DNA from: a virus
DNA length: 30,206 nt
Reading direction: 5' to 3' (one strand)
Virus record (IMG/VR): IMGVR_UViG_3300042298_000696
Coordinates: 1-30,206 of that record
Part shown: piece after piece, positions 1-7,253 of the stretch
Layout: each line of letters starts with the position of its first letter
How positions within the stretch are numbered: position 1 is the first letter of the stretch
Translations under genes and position numbers: made by a program
Notes under the pieces: model-generated
Told to the model about the DNA's origin: nothing
Databases searched by the model: none
The model's input: only the letters and a program-made list of their open reading frames with translations

Positions 1-119
1 CCCCAAGAATGACAGATGGAAAACTTGGATTGGACTATTCTGGAACCATTCCGCTGTTAGTAGCGGCAATTAAAGAACTCCACGCCGAAATCGAATCACT
101 CAAACAGAGGATTAACTAA
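1..119 (+). CDS. C-terminal end of a tail-fibre-like protein (partial)
   Basis: A reading frame enters from the left edge (first full codon at base 3) and stops at TAA 117-119. The visible 38 residues include LDYSGTIPLLVAAIKELHAE and finish with a short amphipathic helix. That is how S74/endosialidase-type chaperone domains of phage fibres usually end: a hydrophobic stretch, then a coiled coil of the form IKELxAEIxxL. The complete fibre gene at 2464 ends the same way (MLVKAVQELKTEVEAL), which supports reading this as the tail of a first fibre-type gene. The stop overlaps the next start (TAATG). The catalytic part of the domain lies outside the window, so the assignment rests on a short tail. 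Confidence 0.55.
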   Translation, partial: PRMTDGKLGLDYSGTIPLLVAAIKELHAEIESLKQRIN

Positions 120-478
120 TGGCCGACTACAAAGAAACTGACGTATCCGGTGTCGCATGGCAGCGAGCGTATCAAATTCTGATTCTGAACCCACTGGGCG
201 AACTGCCGACGGTGCGGTATGACGAGGAGCAGGTGATTAACCTCAACAATGAGCAGATCAAGCAATTCGTCGGCAATCTGGGTTACACCGTAGACCCGCT
301 CGGCATCATCGAACTGCGCGATCCAGAAACCCTAGAACTGACCGGCGAAACCATCCCGGTAGCGACGGTGCATGAAGCACTCTTCTCAGACTACATTAAC
401 AGAGCGATGGCTCGTGACGATGGGGCTAATCTAGTTCCTCCTGTTGAGCCTGTTGAGCCTGTTGAGCCGGAAGAATAA
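119..478 (+). CDS. Hypothetical phage protein, 119 aa, with PVE tail
   Basis: Function unknown. The start ATG overlaps the previous stop (TAATG), and an AGAGGA Shine-Dalgarno lies about 7 bases upstream. The protein is acidic. Residues 1-95 look like a small folded domain (N-terminal KETDVSGVAWQRAY, later IIELRDPETLELTGETI) of a type I recall next to fibre and lysis genes in other tailed phages, usually annotated hypothetical. The C terminus is a low-complexity Pro-Val-Glu repeat encoded by a tandem 9-base unit. Its position directly behind a fibre gene makes a fibre-associated or baseplate role possible, but nothing in the sequence proves it. Confidence 0.75.
   Translation: MADYKETDVSGVAWQRAYQILILNPLGELPTVRYDEEQVINLNNEQIKQFVGNLGYTVDPLGIIELRDPETLELTGETIPVATVHEALFSDYINRAMARDDGANLVPPVEPVEPVEPEE
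440..466 (+). repeat. 9-bp tandem repeat (CCTGTTGAG x3) coding PVE
   Basis: Three perfect copies of CCTGTTGAG run head to tail at the 3' end of the 119-residue gene and encode PVEPVEPVE. The unit is three codons long, so copy-number change by slippage would keep the frame. Confidence 0.85.
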
Positions 479-491
479 AACCTGCTACACT
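462..491 (+). promoter_or_regulatory. Weak candidate sigma70-type promoter before the lysis genes
   Basis: TTGAGC (462-467) and TACACT (486-491) are separated by 18 bases, and a TGC precedes the -10 like an extended -10 element. Each hexamer matches consensus at only four of six positions, and the -35 lies inside the PVE repeat. It would place a start near base 498, ahead of the 51-residue gene and the endolysin. It could be chance. Confidence 0.25.
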
Positions 492-525
492 ACGCGCTCC
501 TATCAACAACAACTCATAGACGACT

Positions 526-681
526 ATGCAGCCTAAAATTGAAATCAGTGTAGAGCTCTTGAACGCGGTCCTGAACTATCTGGGCACCAAGCCTTTCGTG
601 GAAGTCGCAGGACTCATCAATGGCATTCAGGAGCAGGCCAAGGGGCAGTTGCCAGAGACAACGGAAGCGGTAGAGGAATAA
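526..681 (+). CDS. Small hypothetical protein, 51 aa
   Basis: An ATG at 526 opens a 51-codon frame ending TAA 679-681, filling most of the space between the 119-residue gene and the endolysin. The protein starts MQPKIEISVELLNAVLNYLG and ends in an acidic tail (TTEAVEE). It is predicted mostly helical, with no membrane segment or cysteines. Helical proteins of this size are common near phage lysis genes but have no known function as far as I know. No strong Shine-Dalgarno precedes the start, so expression could depend on read-through or on a weak site. It is called a gene because the codon use is sensible and it fits the gap exactly. Confidence 0.6.
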   Translation: MQPKIEISVELLNAVLNYLGTKPFVEVAGLINGIQEQAKGQLPETTEAVEE

Positions 682-699
682 GGTTAAGAGGAGGTAGGT

Positions 700-1128
700 A
701 TGGTTACATCAAGACAGTGCTTTGCTAAGTGGGGCGACCCTAACACTCGGGAAGACGAGGGCAAATATATGGTGCTGTGGGACGTACCTACCTCGCTTGA
801 AATCGGCGTGATCCCCAAAAGGCTGTACTGCAACCGTGCGATGATCGAGCCATTAACCAAAGCATTCAACAACATCATTAGCCGGGGTCTCATCAACCAG
901 CTTAAAACTTGGGACGGGTGCTTCAATATCCGTAAAAAGAGAGGGGCAACCTCTCAGTCCCTTCATGCGTGGGGTATCGCTATTGATATCAATGCCGCGT
1001 GGAATCCCTTCGGGAAAAAGGGCAATATGAGTCCTGAATTGGTGAAATGCTTCACAGACGCGGGTTTTGACTGGGGTGGCACATGGAGTAAGCCCGATTT
1101 TATGCACTTTCAATTAGCGAAAATATAA
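700..1128 (+). CDS. Endolysin, M15-family peptidoglycan peptidase
   Basis: A 142-residue zinc peptidase expected to cut peptide cross-links or stems in the host wall at lysis. The M15 (VanY/D-Ala-D-Ala carboxypeptidase-like) signature is clear: SLHAWGIAIDIN (residues 87-98) supplies H89 and D96, and DFMHFQ supplies H136, giving the His-Asp-His zinc set. E113 or D133 may be the catalytic acid. The size suits a single-domain phage endolysin. There is no signal peptide or wall-binding domain, so export would need the holin encoded next. A strong AAGAGGAGG Shine-Dalgarno sits 5-6 bases before the ATG. L-alanyl-D-glutamate versus D-Ala-linked specificity cannot be told from sequence. Confidence 0.85.
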   Translation: MVTSRQCFAKWGDPNTREDEGKYMVLWDVPTSLEIGVIPKRLYCNRAMIEPLTKAFNNIISRGLINQLKTWDGCFNIRKKRGATSQSLHAWGIAIDINAAWNPFGKKGNMSPELVKCFTDAGFDWGGTWSKPDFMHFQLAKI

Positions 1129-1136
1129 GGTGATGT

Positions 1137-1316
1137 ATGAAAGATGTATTTGGTGTTTCTTTGGCGGAGGCGTCTACGTGGCGAAGCCTAATTGTTTTGC
1201 TGACACTGGTTGGCATTGAATTGAGCCCTGAGCAGGCCGAAGCAATCGGCAAAGCGGGGGCAGCGCTGTTTGTAGTTTTCGGAGTGTTCACTAAGCACAA
1301 ATCGTCCGTAGGCTAG
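1137..1316 (+). CDS. Probable holin, small two-segment membrane protein, 59 aa
   Basis: The frame starts at ATG 1137 behind an AAGGTG Shine-Dalgarno and stops at TAG 1314-1316, directly after the endolysin. It encodes 59 residues with two hydrophobic segments, about residues 15-29 (WRSLIVLLTLVGIEL) and 37-52 (around AALFVVFGVF). These are joined by a short polar turn SPEQAEAIG and followed by a basic tail (TKHKSS). Two short membrane helices, a charged C terminus and a place beside the endolysin fit a class II-like holin. The segments are short, so a different small membrane protein is possible. An overlapping ATG at 1133 leads to an unlikely Cys-rich peptide and is not preferred. Confidence 0.6.
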   Translation: MKDVFGVSLAEASTWRSLIVLLTLVGIELSPEQAEAIGKAGAALFVVFGVFTKHKSSVG

Positions 1317-1332
1317 CTGACAGAGACTCGGG

Positions 1333-2451
1333 GTGTTAGGCTTCTCGGCTATTGCAGACTCGCCCATTGCGGCACCGCGCATTGATGCCTATTTACTCCT
1401 AACTTCTCAGAGTCTTAGCCTCTCTCTTTCTTCGGCTGCAGTCACGGCTGCAGCTAACTACGCGCTCTCTTCTCAGTCACTTGTAACGACACTCAACAGC
1501 CTGACTGTTGAGGCAGCGGCTCAGTTTGCGCTTAATTCTCAGACCCTAACCACTGCACTCAATGCCGTAACATTAGAGACTAACAACACTTTAGCTCTCG
1601 ATTCGCAATCTCTCGCTACTACGCTATCTTCCGTAGCTATCTCCGGTGCGGCGGCGGTTACGCTCACTGGGCAAACGCTAACAACTACTCTTAATGCTGT
1701 CTCAGTCACAGCAGGTGCAGAAGTCCTACCCACAGGGCAAACCCTCACCACTACGCTCAATTCGGTTACTGTCTCTGCGGCAGCGGGCATAACACCCACG
1801 GGGCTCTCCTTCTATGGATATGTTTCGCCGGTTATTCTGAGTGTAGGGGCTACGGTCCCCACTACGGGGTTGATGCTCACATCGACGCTCAATAGTTTCA
1901 GAAAGTTCTGGGTAGATATTTTTACCCCACAGATACCTGAGATTCCCTACGATGACTGCTCGATTGGCTCAACGCCGATATGCTACACCCCACCAGAGCC
2001 TACAACGCAGGCGACGATTCAGGGAAATTGGAACGAGATAACACTGGATGCGGTAGTAGATGGGCAGGACTGCTCGATTGGGTCACAGCCTATCTGTGTG
2101 GGAGTCAACTATACGAATACCGAACTGTTGGTGACAGCAGTGAATGGTGGTGGAGCCATCACGGGAATTTCGATAAAGCACACCTCGCTCTACGATGAAG
2201 TCCCACCCAATCCAGCCGTTGTAGTAGCAACAAATGGTGGAGCAAATGCCACGTTCAATATACAATACTCCCAAAATGTAGCGATCAGCGTAGCGATTGC
2301 CAACGGCGGCTCTGGGTATATAGTAGGGGATACACTCTTCGTATTAGGAGGGATTGGATACAATCTACCCTCTACAGGCAAATATCCTGCCGCATTGTGG
2401 TCCAACATTACAACCACCCAGACCAGCAACTGGGTCAATATACCGACATAA
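1333..2451 (+). CDS. Fibre- or adhesin-like structural protein with eight 22-residue repeats
   Basis: 372 residues from a GTG start; the frame is open only from 1321, so the choice is narrow. The N terminus (LGFSAIADSPIAA) resembles the short anchor seen on many phage structural proteins. Residues 23-197 are eight tandem 22-residue repeats of the form TGQTLTTTLNSVTVSAAA, typical of beta-strand-rich fibre shafts. Next come two copies of D-C-S-I-G-S-x-P-I-C (208-217 and 246-255) and a Gly-rich C-terminal region with VNGGGAITGISIK and ANGGSGYIVGDTL, a motif pair common in phage fibre proteins. It lies between the lysis pair and the S74 fibre, so a tail or appendage role is likely. The exact function is unknown. 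Confidence 0.65.
   Translation: MLGFSAIADSPIAAPRIDAYLLLTSQSLSLSLSSAAVTAAANYALSSQSLVTTLNSLTVEAAAQFALNSQTLTTALNAVTLETNNTLALDSQSLATTLSSVAISGAAAVTLTGQTLTTTLNAVSVTAGAEVLPTGQTLTTTLNSVTVSAAAGITPTGLSFYGYVSPVILSVGATVPTTGLMLTSTLNSFRKFWVDIFTPQIPEIPYDDCSIGSTPICYTPPEPTTQATIQGNWNEITLDAVVDGQDCSIGSQPICVGVNYTNTELLVTAVNGGGAITGISIKHTSLYDEVPPNPAVVVATNGGANATFNIQYSQNVAISVAIANGGSGYIVGDTLFVLGGIGYNLPSTGKYPAALWSNITTTQTSNWVNIPT
1399..1923 (+). repeat. Eight tandem 66-bp (22-aa) coding repeats
   Basis: Codons 23-197 of the GTG-started gene form eight in-register units of 22 residues (the last is 21). The middle units are closest (TGQTLTTTLNSVTVSA and TGQTLTTTLNAVSVTA); the first and the last two are diverged. The repeat is clear in protein and weaker in DNA, so it is old and under selection. 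Confidence 0.85.
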
Positions 2452-2463
2452 AGGTGCGTAACC

Positions 2464-4434
2464 ATGCCTTCATCATATTCATCTAACCTTAGACTCGAAC
2501 TCATCGCCTCGGGTGAGCAGGCCAATACGTGGGGCAACACCACCAACACCAATCTAGGCACGTTGCTGGAAAGTTCTATCGCAGGGCGTGTAGAGCTCTC
2601 TTCGGGTTGGGTGGCTAACTCACTTACGCTGACGGCGCTCAATGGTGCTAACGATCAGTCAAGGCAGATGTGTCTGGTGGTCCCGGCTATTACGATCAGT
2701 GCAGACTCAAACATCGTGGTCCCCGCCAGTGCGGTCACAGCCTCATCGGGCAAGCTATATACCGTCATCAACCGATCAACATCTTATGCGGTCACGATCA
2801 AACTCTCAGCCACTACGGGCGTAACGATTCCAGCCAACACGACGAAGACGGTCATCTACAACGGCACGGATTTCCAAGAAGCCTTTACTGCGCTGAACTT
2901 CCTTACACTGACAGGCACCCCCACGGTCAACGCACATGCCGTAAACAAAGGCTATGTAGATGGGAAATTTTTCATCAATGCAGGGGCCAATACCGTCACG
3001 GGCAACACTACATTTACAGGCACCGTCACTCTGCCCGTAGCGACACCCACAGGCAACCAAGCCACCTCGTACAACTACGTCAATAGCAACTATTTGTGGA
3101 AAGCGGCGGGTGAAAGCACTCAGACCATGATCCCTAGGCTGAAATTAACCCAAGCGGCTGTTGATAATGATGATGTAATCACTAAAGGATACGCAGACAG
3201 TAACTTTGTAGGGCTCACCACTGTCCAGACGATTTCTGGCACTAAGACATTTTCTACAAATGTCTCCCTAAGTGGCTCCGCGCAGCTTATTCTCCCCAAC
3301 GCTCCCTTGAGTGGCACTCAGGCTACCAATAAGAGCTATGTAGATGGAGAGATAGCGGCGGCGTCATCTCTAGCCGCGAGCACTTTTGTCCCCCAGACGA
3401 GGACCATTACAGTAGGCACGGGGCTTCAGGTCAATGGCACGGCGAGTGCGGATTTGAGTGGAAATATCAATCTTCAGCTTGTTGGAGGAGGTACGGTCAC
3501 TTCGGTTACGGCAACTTCTCCTTTGACCGCTACAGGCACTACGGCGGTTAATTTGTCCATGAATATAGCCAGCACTTCACAAAACGGCTATTTAACCTCC
3601 ACGGACTGGAACACGTTTGACGGCAAATGCGATGCTAATGGTTCCAACGCTTCGGGTACTTGGGCCATCAGTATTGCAGGCAATGCCGCTACCGCTACGA
3701 ATGCAACAAACGCTACGAATGCAACAACAGCCACGACAGCTACAAACGCCACGAATGCGGTAAACGCTACAAACGCCACGAACGCTACGAATGCGGTAAG
3801 TGCCACGACAGCTACAAACGCTACGAATGCAAATGCTTTGGGCGGTGTAGCCGCTAGCGGTTACGTACTAAAAACCGGCTCCACGATGACTGGGGCGTTA
3901 AATGTTCAGAATAGCGGTTCTCCATCAGGGTATGTTAGTGTTGATACGGTCTTTAATGGCGCTGATTACTTCCCTGCTGTTTTATCTGTCAATACCGCCG
4001 CTTCTACCTATAGACCAATAGTATTAGCGCAAATAAGCACTTTAGGCACTTATGAAGTTAGATTAGCCATAGGCACAGGGGGCGCTGTAACGATATCTAA
4101 CTTAGCTGCTGGCGGTACTGTCTCTGCAGGGGCGGGCACAGGCACACTAACGGTATCCTCAGACCAAAACTTAAAAATAGCTGACGGTTTCATAGAAGAT
4201 GGCCTCTCTAAAATAGATGCGCTGCAACCTCGTTACTTTTATTGGAAAGATGAAGAGGGTAATGCTAACCTTGAAGAAGGAAGGCAACTAGGTTTTTATG
4301 CTCAAGAGGTGCAAGCAGTTAGCCAAGAAGCCTCTCCAACGGGGCAAGGCATATATGATAGAGCGATAATTGCTATGCTGGTTAAAGCCGTGCAAGAACT
4401 CAAAACCGAAGTAGAAGCCCTTAAAGGAGCCTAA
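2464..4434 (+). CDS. Tail fibre/spike with C-terminal S74 intramolecular chaperone
   Basis: 656 residues. The N terminus (residues 1-45, with GEQANTWGNTTNTNLGTLLE) matches the attachment region common to phage tail fibres. The middle has repeated fibre modules ending NKGYVDG, TKGYADS and NKSYVDG, then an Ala-Thr-Asn tract (about 409-457). The C-terminal 92 residues are a peptidase S74/endosialidase chaperone. SSDQNLK (565-571) gives the Ser566/Lys571 dyad that self-cleaves in this family, then RYFYW, LGFYAQEVQ and a closing coiled coil. The domain is expected to fold the trimer and then be released. An AAGGTG Shine-Dalgarno precedes the start. It is likely the receptor-binding fibre. Confidence 0.85.
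   Translation: MPSSYSSNLRLELIASGEQANTWGNTTNTNLGTLLESSIAGRVELSSGWVANSLTLTALNGANDQSRQMCLVVPAITISADSNIVVPASAVTASSGKLYTVINRSTSYAVTIKLSATTGVTIPANTTKTVIYNGTDFQEAFTALNFLTLTGTPTVNAHAVNKGYVDGKFFINAGANTVTGNTTFTGTVTLPVATPTGNQATSYNYVNSNYLWKAAGESTQTMIPRLKLTQAAVDNDDVITKGYADSNFVGLTTVQTISGTKTFSTNVSLSGSAQLILPNAPLSGTQATNKSYVDGEIAAASSLAASTFVPQTRTITVGTGLQVNGTASADLSGNINLQLVGGGTVTSVTATSPLTATGTTAVNLSMNIASTSQNGYLTSTDWNTFDGKCDANGSNASGTWAISIAGNAATATNATNATNATTATTATNATNAVNATNATNATNAVSATTATNATNANALGGVAASGYVLKTGSTMTGALNVQNSGSPSGYVSVDTVFNGADYFPAVLSVNTAASTYRPIVLAQISTLGTYEVRLAIGTGGAVTISNLAAGGTVSAGAGTGTLTVSSDQNLKIADGFIEDGLSKIDALQPRYFYWKDEEGNANLEEGRQLGFYAQEVQAVSQEASPTGQGIYDRAIIAMLVKAVQELKTEVEALKGA
3690..3838 (+). repeat. Low-complexity Ala-Thr-Asn codon repeat
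   Basis: About 150 bases are built from shuffled GCT/GCA, ACG/ACA and AAC/AAT codons, encoding runs of ATN and ATT in the fibre. The unit is 9 bases with irregular variants. Tracts like this are common in phage fibre shafts and can change length in frame. Confidence 0.8.
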
Positions 4435-4437
4435 ATC

Positions 4438-6816
4438 ATGCTCCAAAAATTACAGTACCGCCCCGGAGTTAATAGGGAGTCAACATCTCTTGCTAACGAA
4501 GGGGGGTGGTATGCCTGCGATAAGATTCGCTTCCGTTCAGGTCAGCCGGAAAACATCGGTGGGTGGACGTTTGCTTCAGATGATGTGTATCTAGGGGCTT
4601 GTCGTGATCTGACTGAGTGGGAGTCTCTAGCCAATTCCGGGGTGTCTTTCACTCTGCTGGGCATGGGGACTAACCTCAAATACTACATCGACTCCAACCA
4701 AGTCTTTTACGATATCACACCCATAGCAGACTCTTTTGCTGCGGGCACGGTGTCCCTTGATACCATCTATTCAACGCTAGCTTCTTCGATCAGTGCTACT
4801 AGCACGGACATTACTCTTGTCTCGGGTACGTCTTTTCAGAGAGCTTTTCCTTTGGTCATCACCATTGGTTCAGAAGATATCTTTGTTCAGAATGTCAGTG
4901 GCAATACTCTCACTGGCTGCTCACGAGGCTATAACGGCACTACAGCGGCGGCGTACAATTCAGGCGTTGCTGTCACCAGTCGATGGTTGATCCTTGCGGC
5001 TACGGCTCATGGCTCGGGTACAAATAACTTCGTCACTATAGGTGGGGCGACTGCGTTTGGGCCTTACACTGCCGCGCAGTTAAACAAGAACTTTCAGATC
5101 AAGGCGTTTACTACCAATTACGTAGCCGTAGATGTTGGGGTACTGGCGACATCAGCTTTGACAGGTCAGGGTGGTGGTGCCATCACTGCAGAGTTTGAGA
5201 TTGACACGGGTGAGGAGTTTTCTACGCAAGGCACGGGCTGGAGTGCAGGTGTCTGGAACTCTATGGTCTACAACGCCGGGCTCACCACGGTAGCGGAAGA
5301 AGTAGATAACACTGAGACGACGATCACTTTGACCAATGCTTCGACCTTTCCGGCTTCTGGGTATGCACTGCTTGAATCTGAAATCATTCAATACTCAGGC
5401 ATAAGTGGTAATGATCTGACCGGATGCACACGCGGAGCGACTTCAAGCACAGCGACCTTCCATCAGAACGGTACGACGATAAGAGGCTTGGTCTATCAGT
5501 CAACAACACCTAGCGTAACTAATCCTGTCCGTGGATGGAATACACCCGCAGAGTTTGGTATCAACATCCCCATGCGCTTGTGGAGTTCTGACTCGTTTGG
5601 TCAAGACTTGGTTTATAACATTCGCAATGGTGGAGTGTACTATTGGGCGGCGGCTGCTAATCTGGATGATACGGGTGAAGTCACGCTACATAGTGGTGTG
5701 AACATTGTTGATCTTCCCGGCGCGGATAGTTGGTCTCCTGAAGTGGGTGCCCATGTCTTTGTCTCTGAAGAACGGCATATTGTGGTGCTAGGCACCAACG
5801 ACCCCACAGCCACGGAACCTAGCGCTCAAGACCCATTGTTGCTTCGCTGGTGCGAACAGGAAGACCCATTGATCTGGGAGCCAACACCTATCAACACGGC
5901 TGGGTTTCAACGCATGGCCTATGGCAGTAAGCTGATTACGGCTGAAAAGACTCGACAGGAAGTGCTGATTTGGAGTGATAGTGCGCTGTATTCCATGCGC
6001 TATCTAGGCCCACCCTACACCTTTGGGTTCAACACGATCTCAAACGAAGTCACTCTCGCCGGTCCTAATGCAGTCGTCACTGCCAGCAACATCACGTACT
6101 GGATGGGCTTGGAAAAATTCTATGTCTATTCTGGGCGTGTGGACACGCTCCCCTGCAGTCTGCGGCAGTACGTCTTTGATGATATTAACGAGTCGCAGTT
6201 GGATCAGGTCTATGCAGGCACCAATGAAAAGTTTAACGAGGTGTGGTGGTTCTACCCTTCGGCTTCCACTATCGGTGTGGACAACCCCACAAACGACCGC
6301 TATGTAGTCTACAACTACCTTGAGAAAGTCTGGTACTACGGCCAAATGCCGCGCACCGCTTGGTACGATTCACATATCAGAGCTTTTCCGCTGGCGACCA
6401 GTGGAGGCAGACTTTTACTTCATGAGAACGGTGTAGACGACTACACCACCAACCCTCCAACACCCGTTGACTCCTTTATTGAATCTTCGGATTTCGACAT
6501 CGGTGAGGGTGACAACTTCTCGTTCATAAAGCGCATAATACCGGACGTAGATTTTATTGGATCACTGTCAAATACACCTTCTGTGACGATGACGGTATCG
6601 ACGAGGAATTTCCCCGGTCAAGGCACTTTCACCTCTACAGATAGCGAAGTAGTTTCCAGTAACAAGGTGTCACTGCAAGTGTACGATTACACGCACCAAG
6701 AGTGGATTCGCCTGAGAGGAAGACAAGTTGCCTTTAAGATTAGCAGCAATTCTTTGGGTGTAAAGTGGCAGTTGGGAGTCCCAAGAATCCAAGTGCAGCC
6801 AGACGGACGCAGATAA
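4438..6816 (+). CDS. P22 gp10-like DNA-stabilisation / tail nozzle protein
   Basis: 792 residues. The N terminus (LQYRPGVNRESTSLANEGG, then KIRFRSGQPENIGGW) and the core (TRQEVLIWSDSALYSMRY, ITYWMGLEKFYVYSG, EKVWYYGQMPRTAW) match the phage stabilisation/hub family, which plugs the portal and builds the tail tube and is related in fold to T7 gp12 nozzle proteins. P22 gp10 is about 470 residues. The excess here comes largely from two copies of a small beta module ending LTGCxRG (about residues 111-182 and 284-349). A Shine-Dalgarno AAAGGAG lies inside the end of the fibre gene. Family membership comes from recognising the sequence pattern; a generic tail nozzle label is the alternative. Confidence 0.65.
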   Translation: MLQKLQYRPGVNRESTSLANEGGWYACDKIRFRSGQPENIGGWTFASDDVYLGACRDLTEWESLANSGVSFTLLGMGTNLKYYIDSNQVFYDITPIADSFAAGTVSLDTIYSTLASSISATSTDITLVSGTSFQRAFPLVITIGSEDIFVQNVSGNTLTGCSRGYNGTTAAAYNSGVAVTSRWLILAATAHGSGTNNFVTIGGATAFGPYTAAQLNKNFQIKAFTTNYVAVDVGVLATSALTGQGGGAITAEFEIDTGEEFSTQGTGWSAGVWNSMVYNAGLTTVAEEVDNTETTITLTNASTFPASGYALLESEIIQYSGISGNDLTGCTRGATSSTATFHQNGTTIRGLVYQSTTPSVTNPVRGWNTPAEFGINIPMRLWSSDSFGQDLVYNIRNGGVYYWAAAANLDDTGEVTLHSGVNIVDLPGADSWSPEVGAHVFVSEERHIVVLGTNDPTATEPSAQDPLLLRWCEQEDPLIWEPTPINTAGFQRMAYGSKLITAEKTRQEVLIWSDSALYSMRYLGPPYTFGFNTISNEVTLAGPNAVVTASNITYWMGLEKFYVYSGRVDTLPCSLRQYVFDDINESQLDQVYAGTNEKFNEVWWFYPSASTIGVDNPTNDRYVVYNYLEKVWYYGQMPRTAWYDSHIRAFPLATSGGRLLLHENGVDDYTTNPPTPVDSFIESSDFDIGEGDNFSFIKRIIPDVDFIGSLSNTPSVTMTVSTRNFPGQGTFTSTDSEVVSSNKVSLQVYDYTHQEWIRLRGRQVAFKISSNSLGVKWQLGVPRIQVQPDGRR

Positions 6817-6820
6817 ATAG

Positions 6821-7243
6821 ATGAGTAAGTCAGGCAACGTCCCCCCCGCTCCGGTACTCCCGCTAGCTCCGCTAGAGTACGACATTCAGTTTCAGAATAA
6901 TCTGGTGCGGCTGGTCAATTACTTCATCGAGCAGGTCAACAATCCCGGCGATGTGCGGTGCACGTCATTGGTTGCGGCTAACTTCAACCCGGATGGAAAT
7001 GCGTTCTCTGCGGCTCTTCCAACCCCTATTGCAGCCACGGCTATGGTGGCTCTTTCGTACTATACTATCGTCACGGTAGGCACTACGGACTTCACACTGG
7101 TCGGCGCAGCAGACAACAATCTAGGTACCACATTCAAAACTACAGGTGCAGCGACAGGTACAGGTCGAGTGATTACAGGCTCACCCCACGGCACTATATG
7201 GCGGGACACCGCTGCAGACAACACCCTAAAAATTATTCCTTGA
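6821..7243 (+). CDS. Small virion-type protein, 140 aa
   Basis: Function unknown. It starts 4 bases after the nozzle gene with no strong ribosome site, so it may be coupled to it. The N-terminal part has a Pro-rich segment (PPAPVLPLAPLEY) and a helix (NNLVRLVNYFIEQ). The C-terminal half carries YYTIVTVGTTDFTLVG followed by a Gly/Thr-rich end (ATGTGRVI). That end module is one I recognise as recurring in many phage structural proteins, where it behaves like an exchangeable beta unit. The location points to a minor tail or head-tail component. Confidence 0.6.
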   Translation: MSKSGNVPPAPVLPLAPLEYDIQFQNNLVRLVNYFIEQVNNPGDVRCTSLVAANFNPDGNAFSAALPTPIAATAMVALSYYTIVTVGTTDFTLVGAADNNLGTTFKTTGAATGTGRVITGSPHGTIWRDTAADNTLKIIP

Positions 7244-7253
7244 GGTTACGATT

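Noticed and set aside
1133-1220. Overlapping ATG at 1133 as a dual-start or alternative holin frame
   Set aside because: It sits too close to the AAGGTG site and gives a short Cys-rich peptide with a stop soon after; the ATG at 1137 gives a sensible membrane protein.
1399-1923. Regular repeat array that could be taken for CRISPR
   Set aside because: The 66-base units are in-frame coding repeats without conserved short repeats and unique spacers, and the protein-level conservation is stronger than the DNA-level conservation.
3588-3806. Minus-strand frame with FVAFVAFVA repeats, looking like a membrane protein
   Set aside because: It is only the reverse reading of the Ala-Thr-Asn repeat in the fibre gene.
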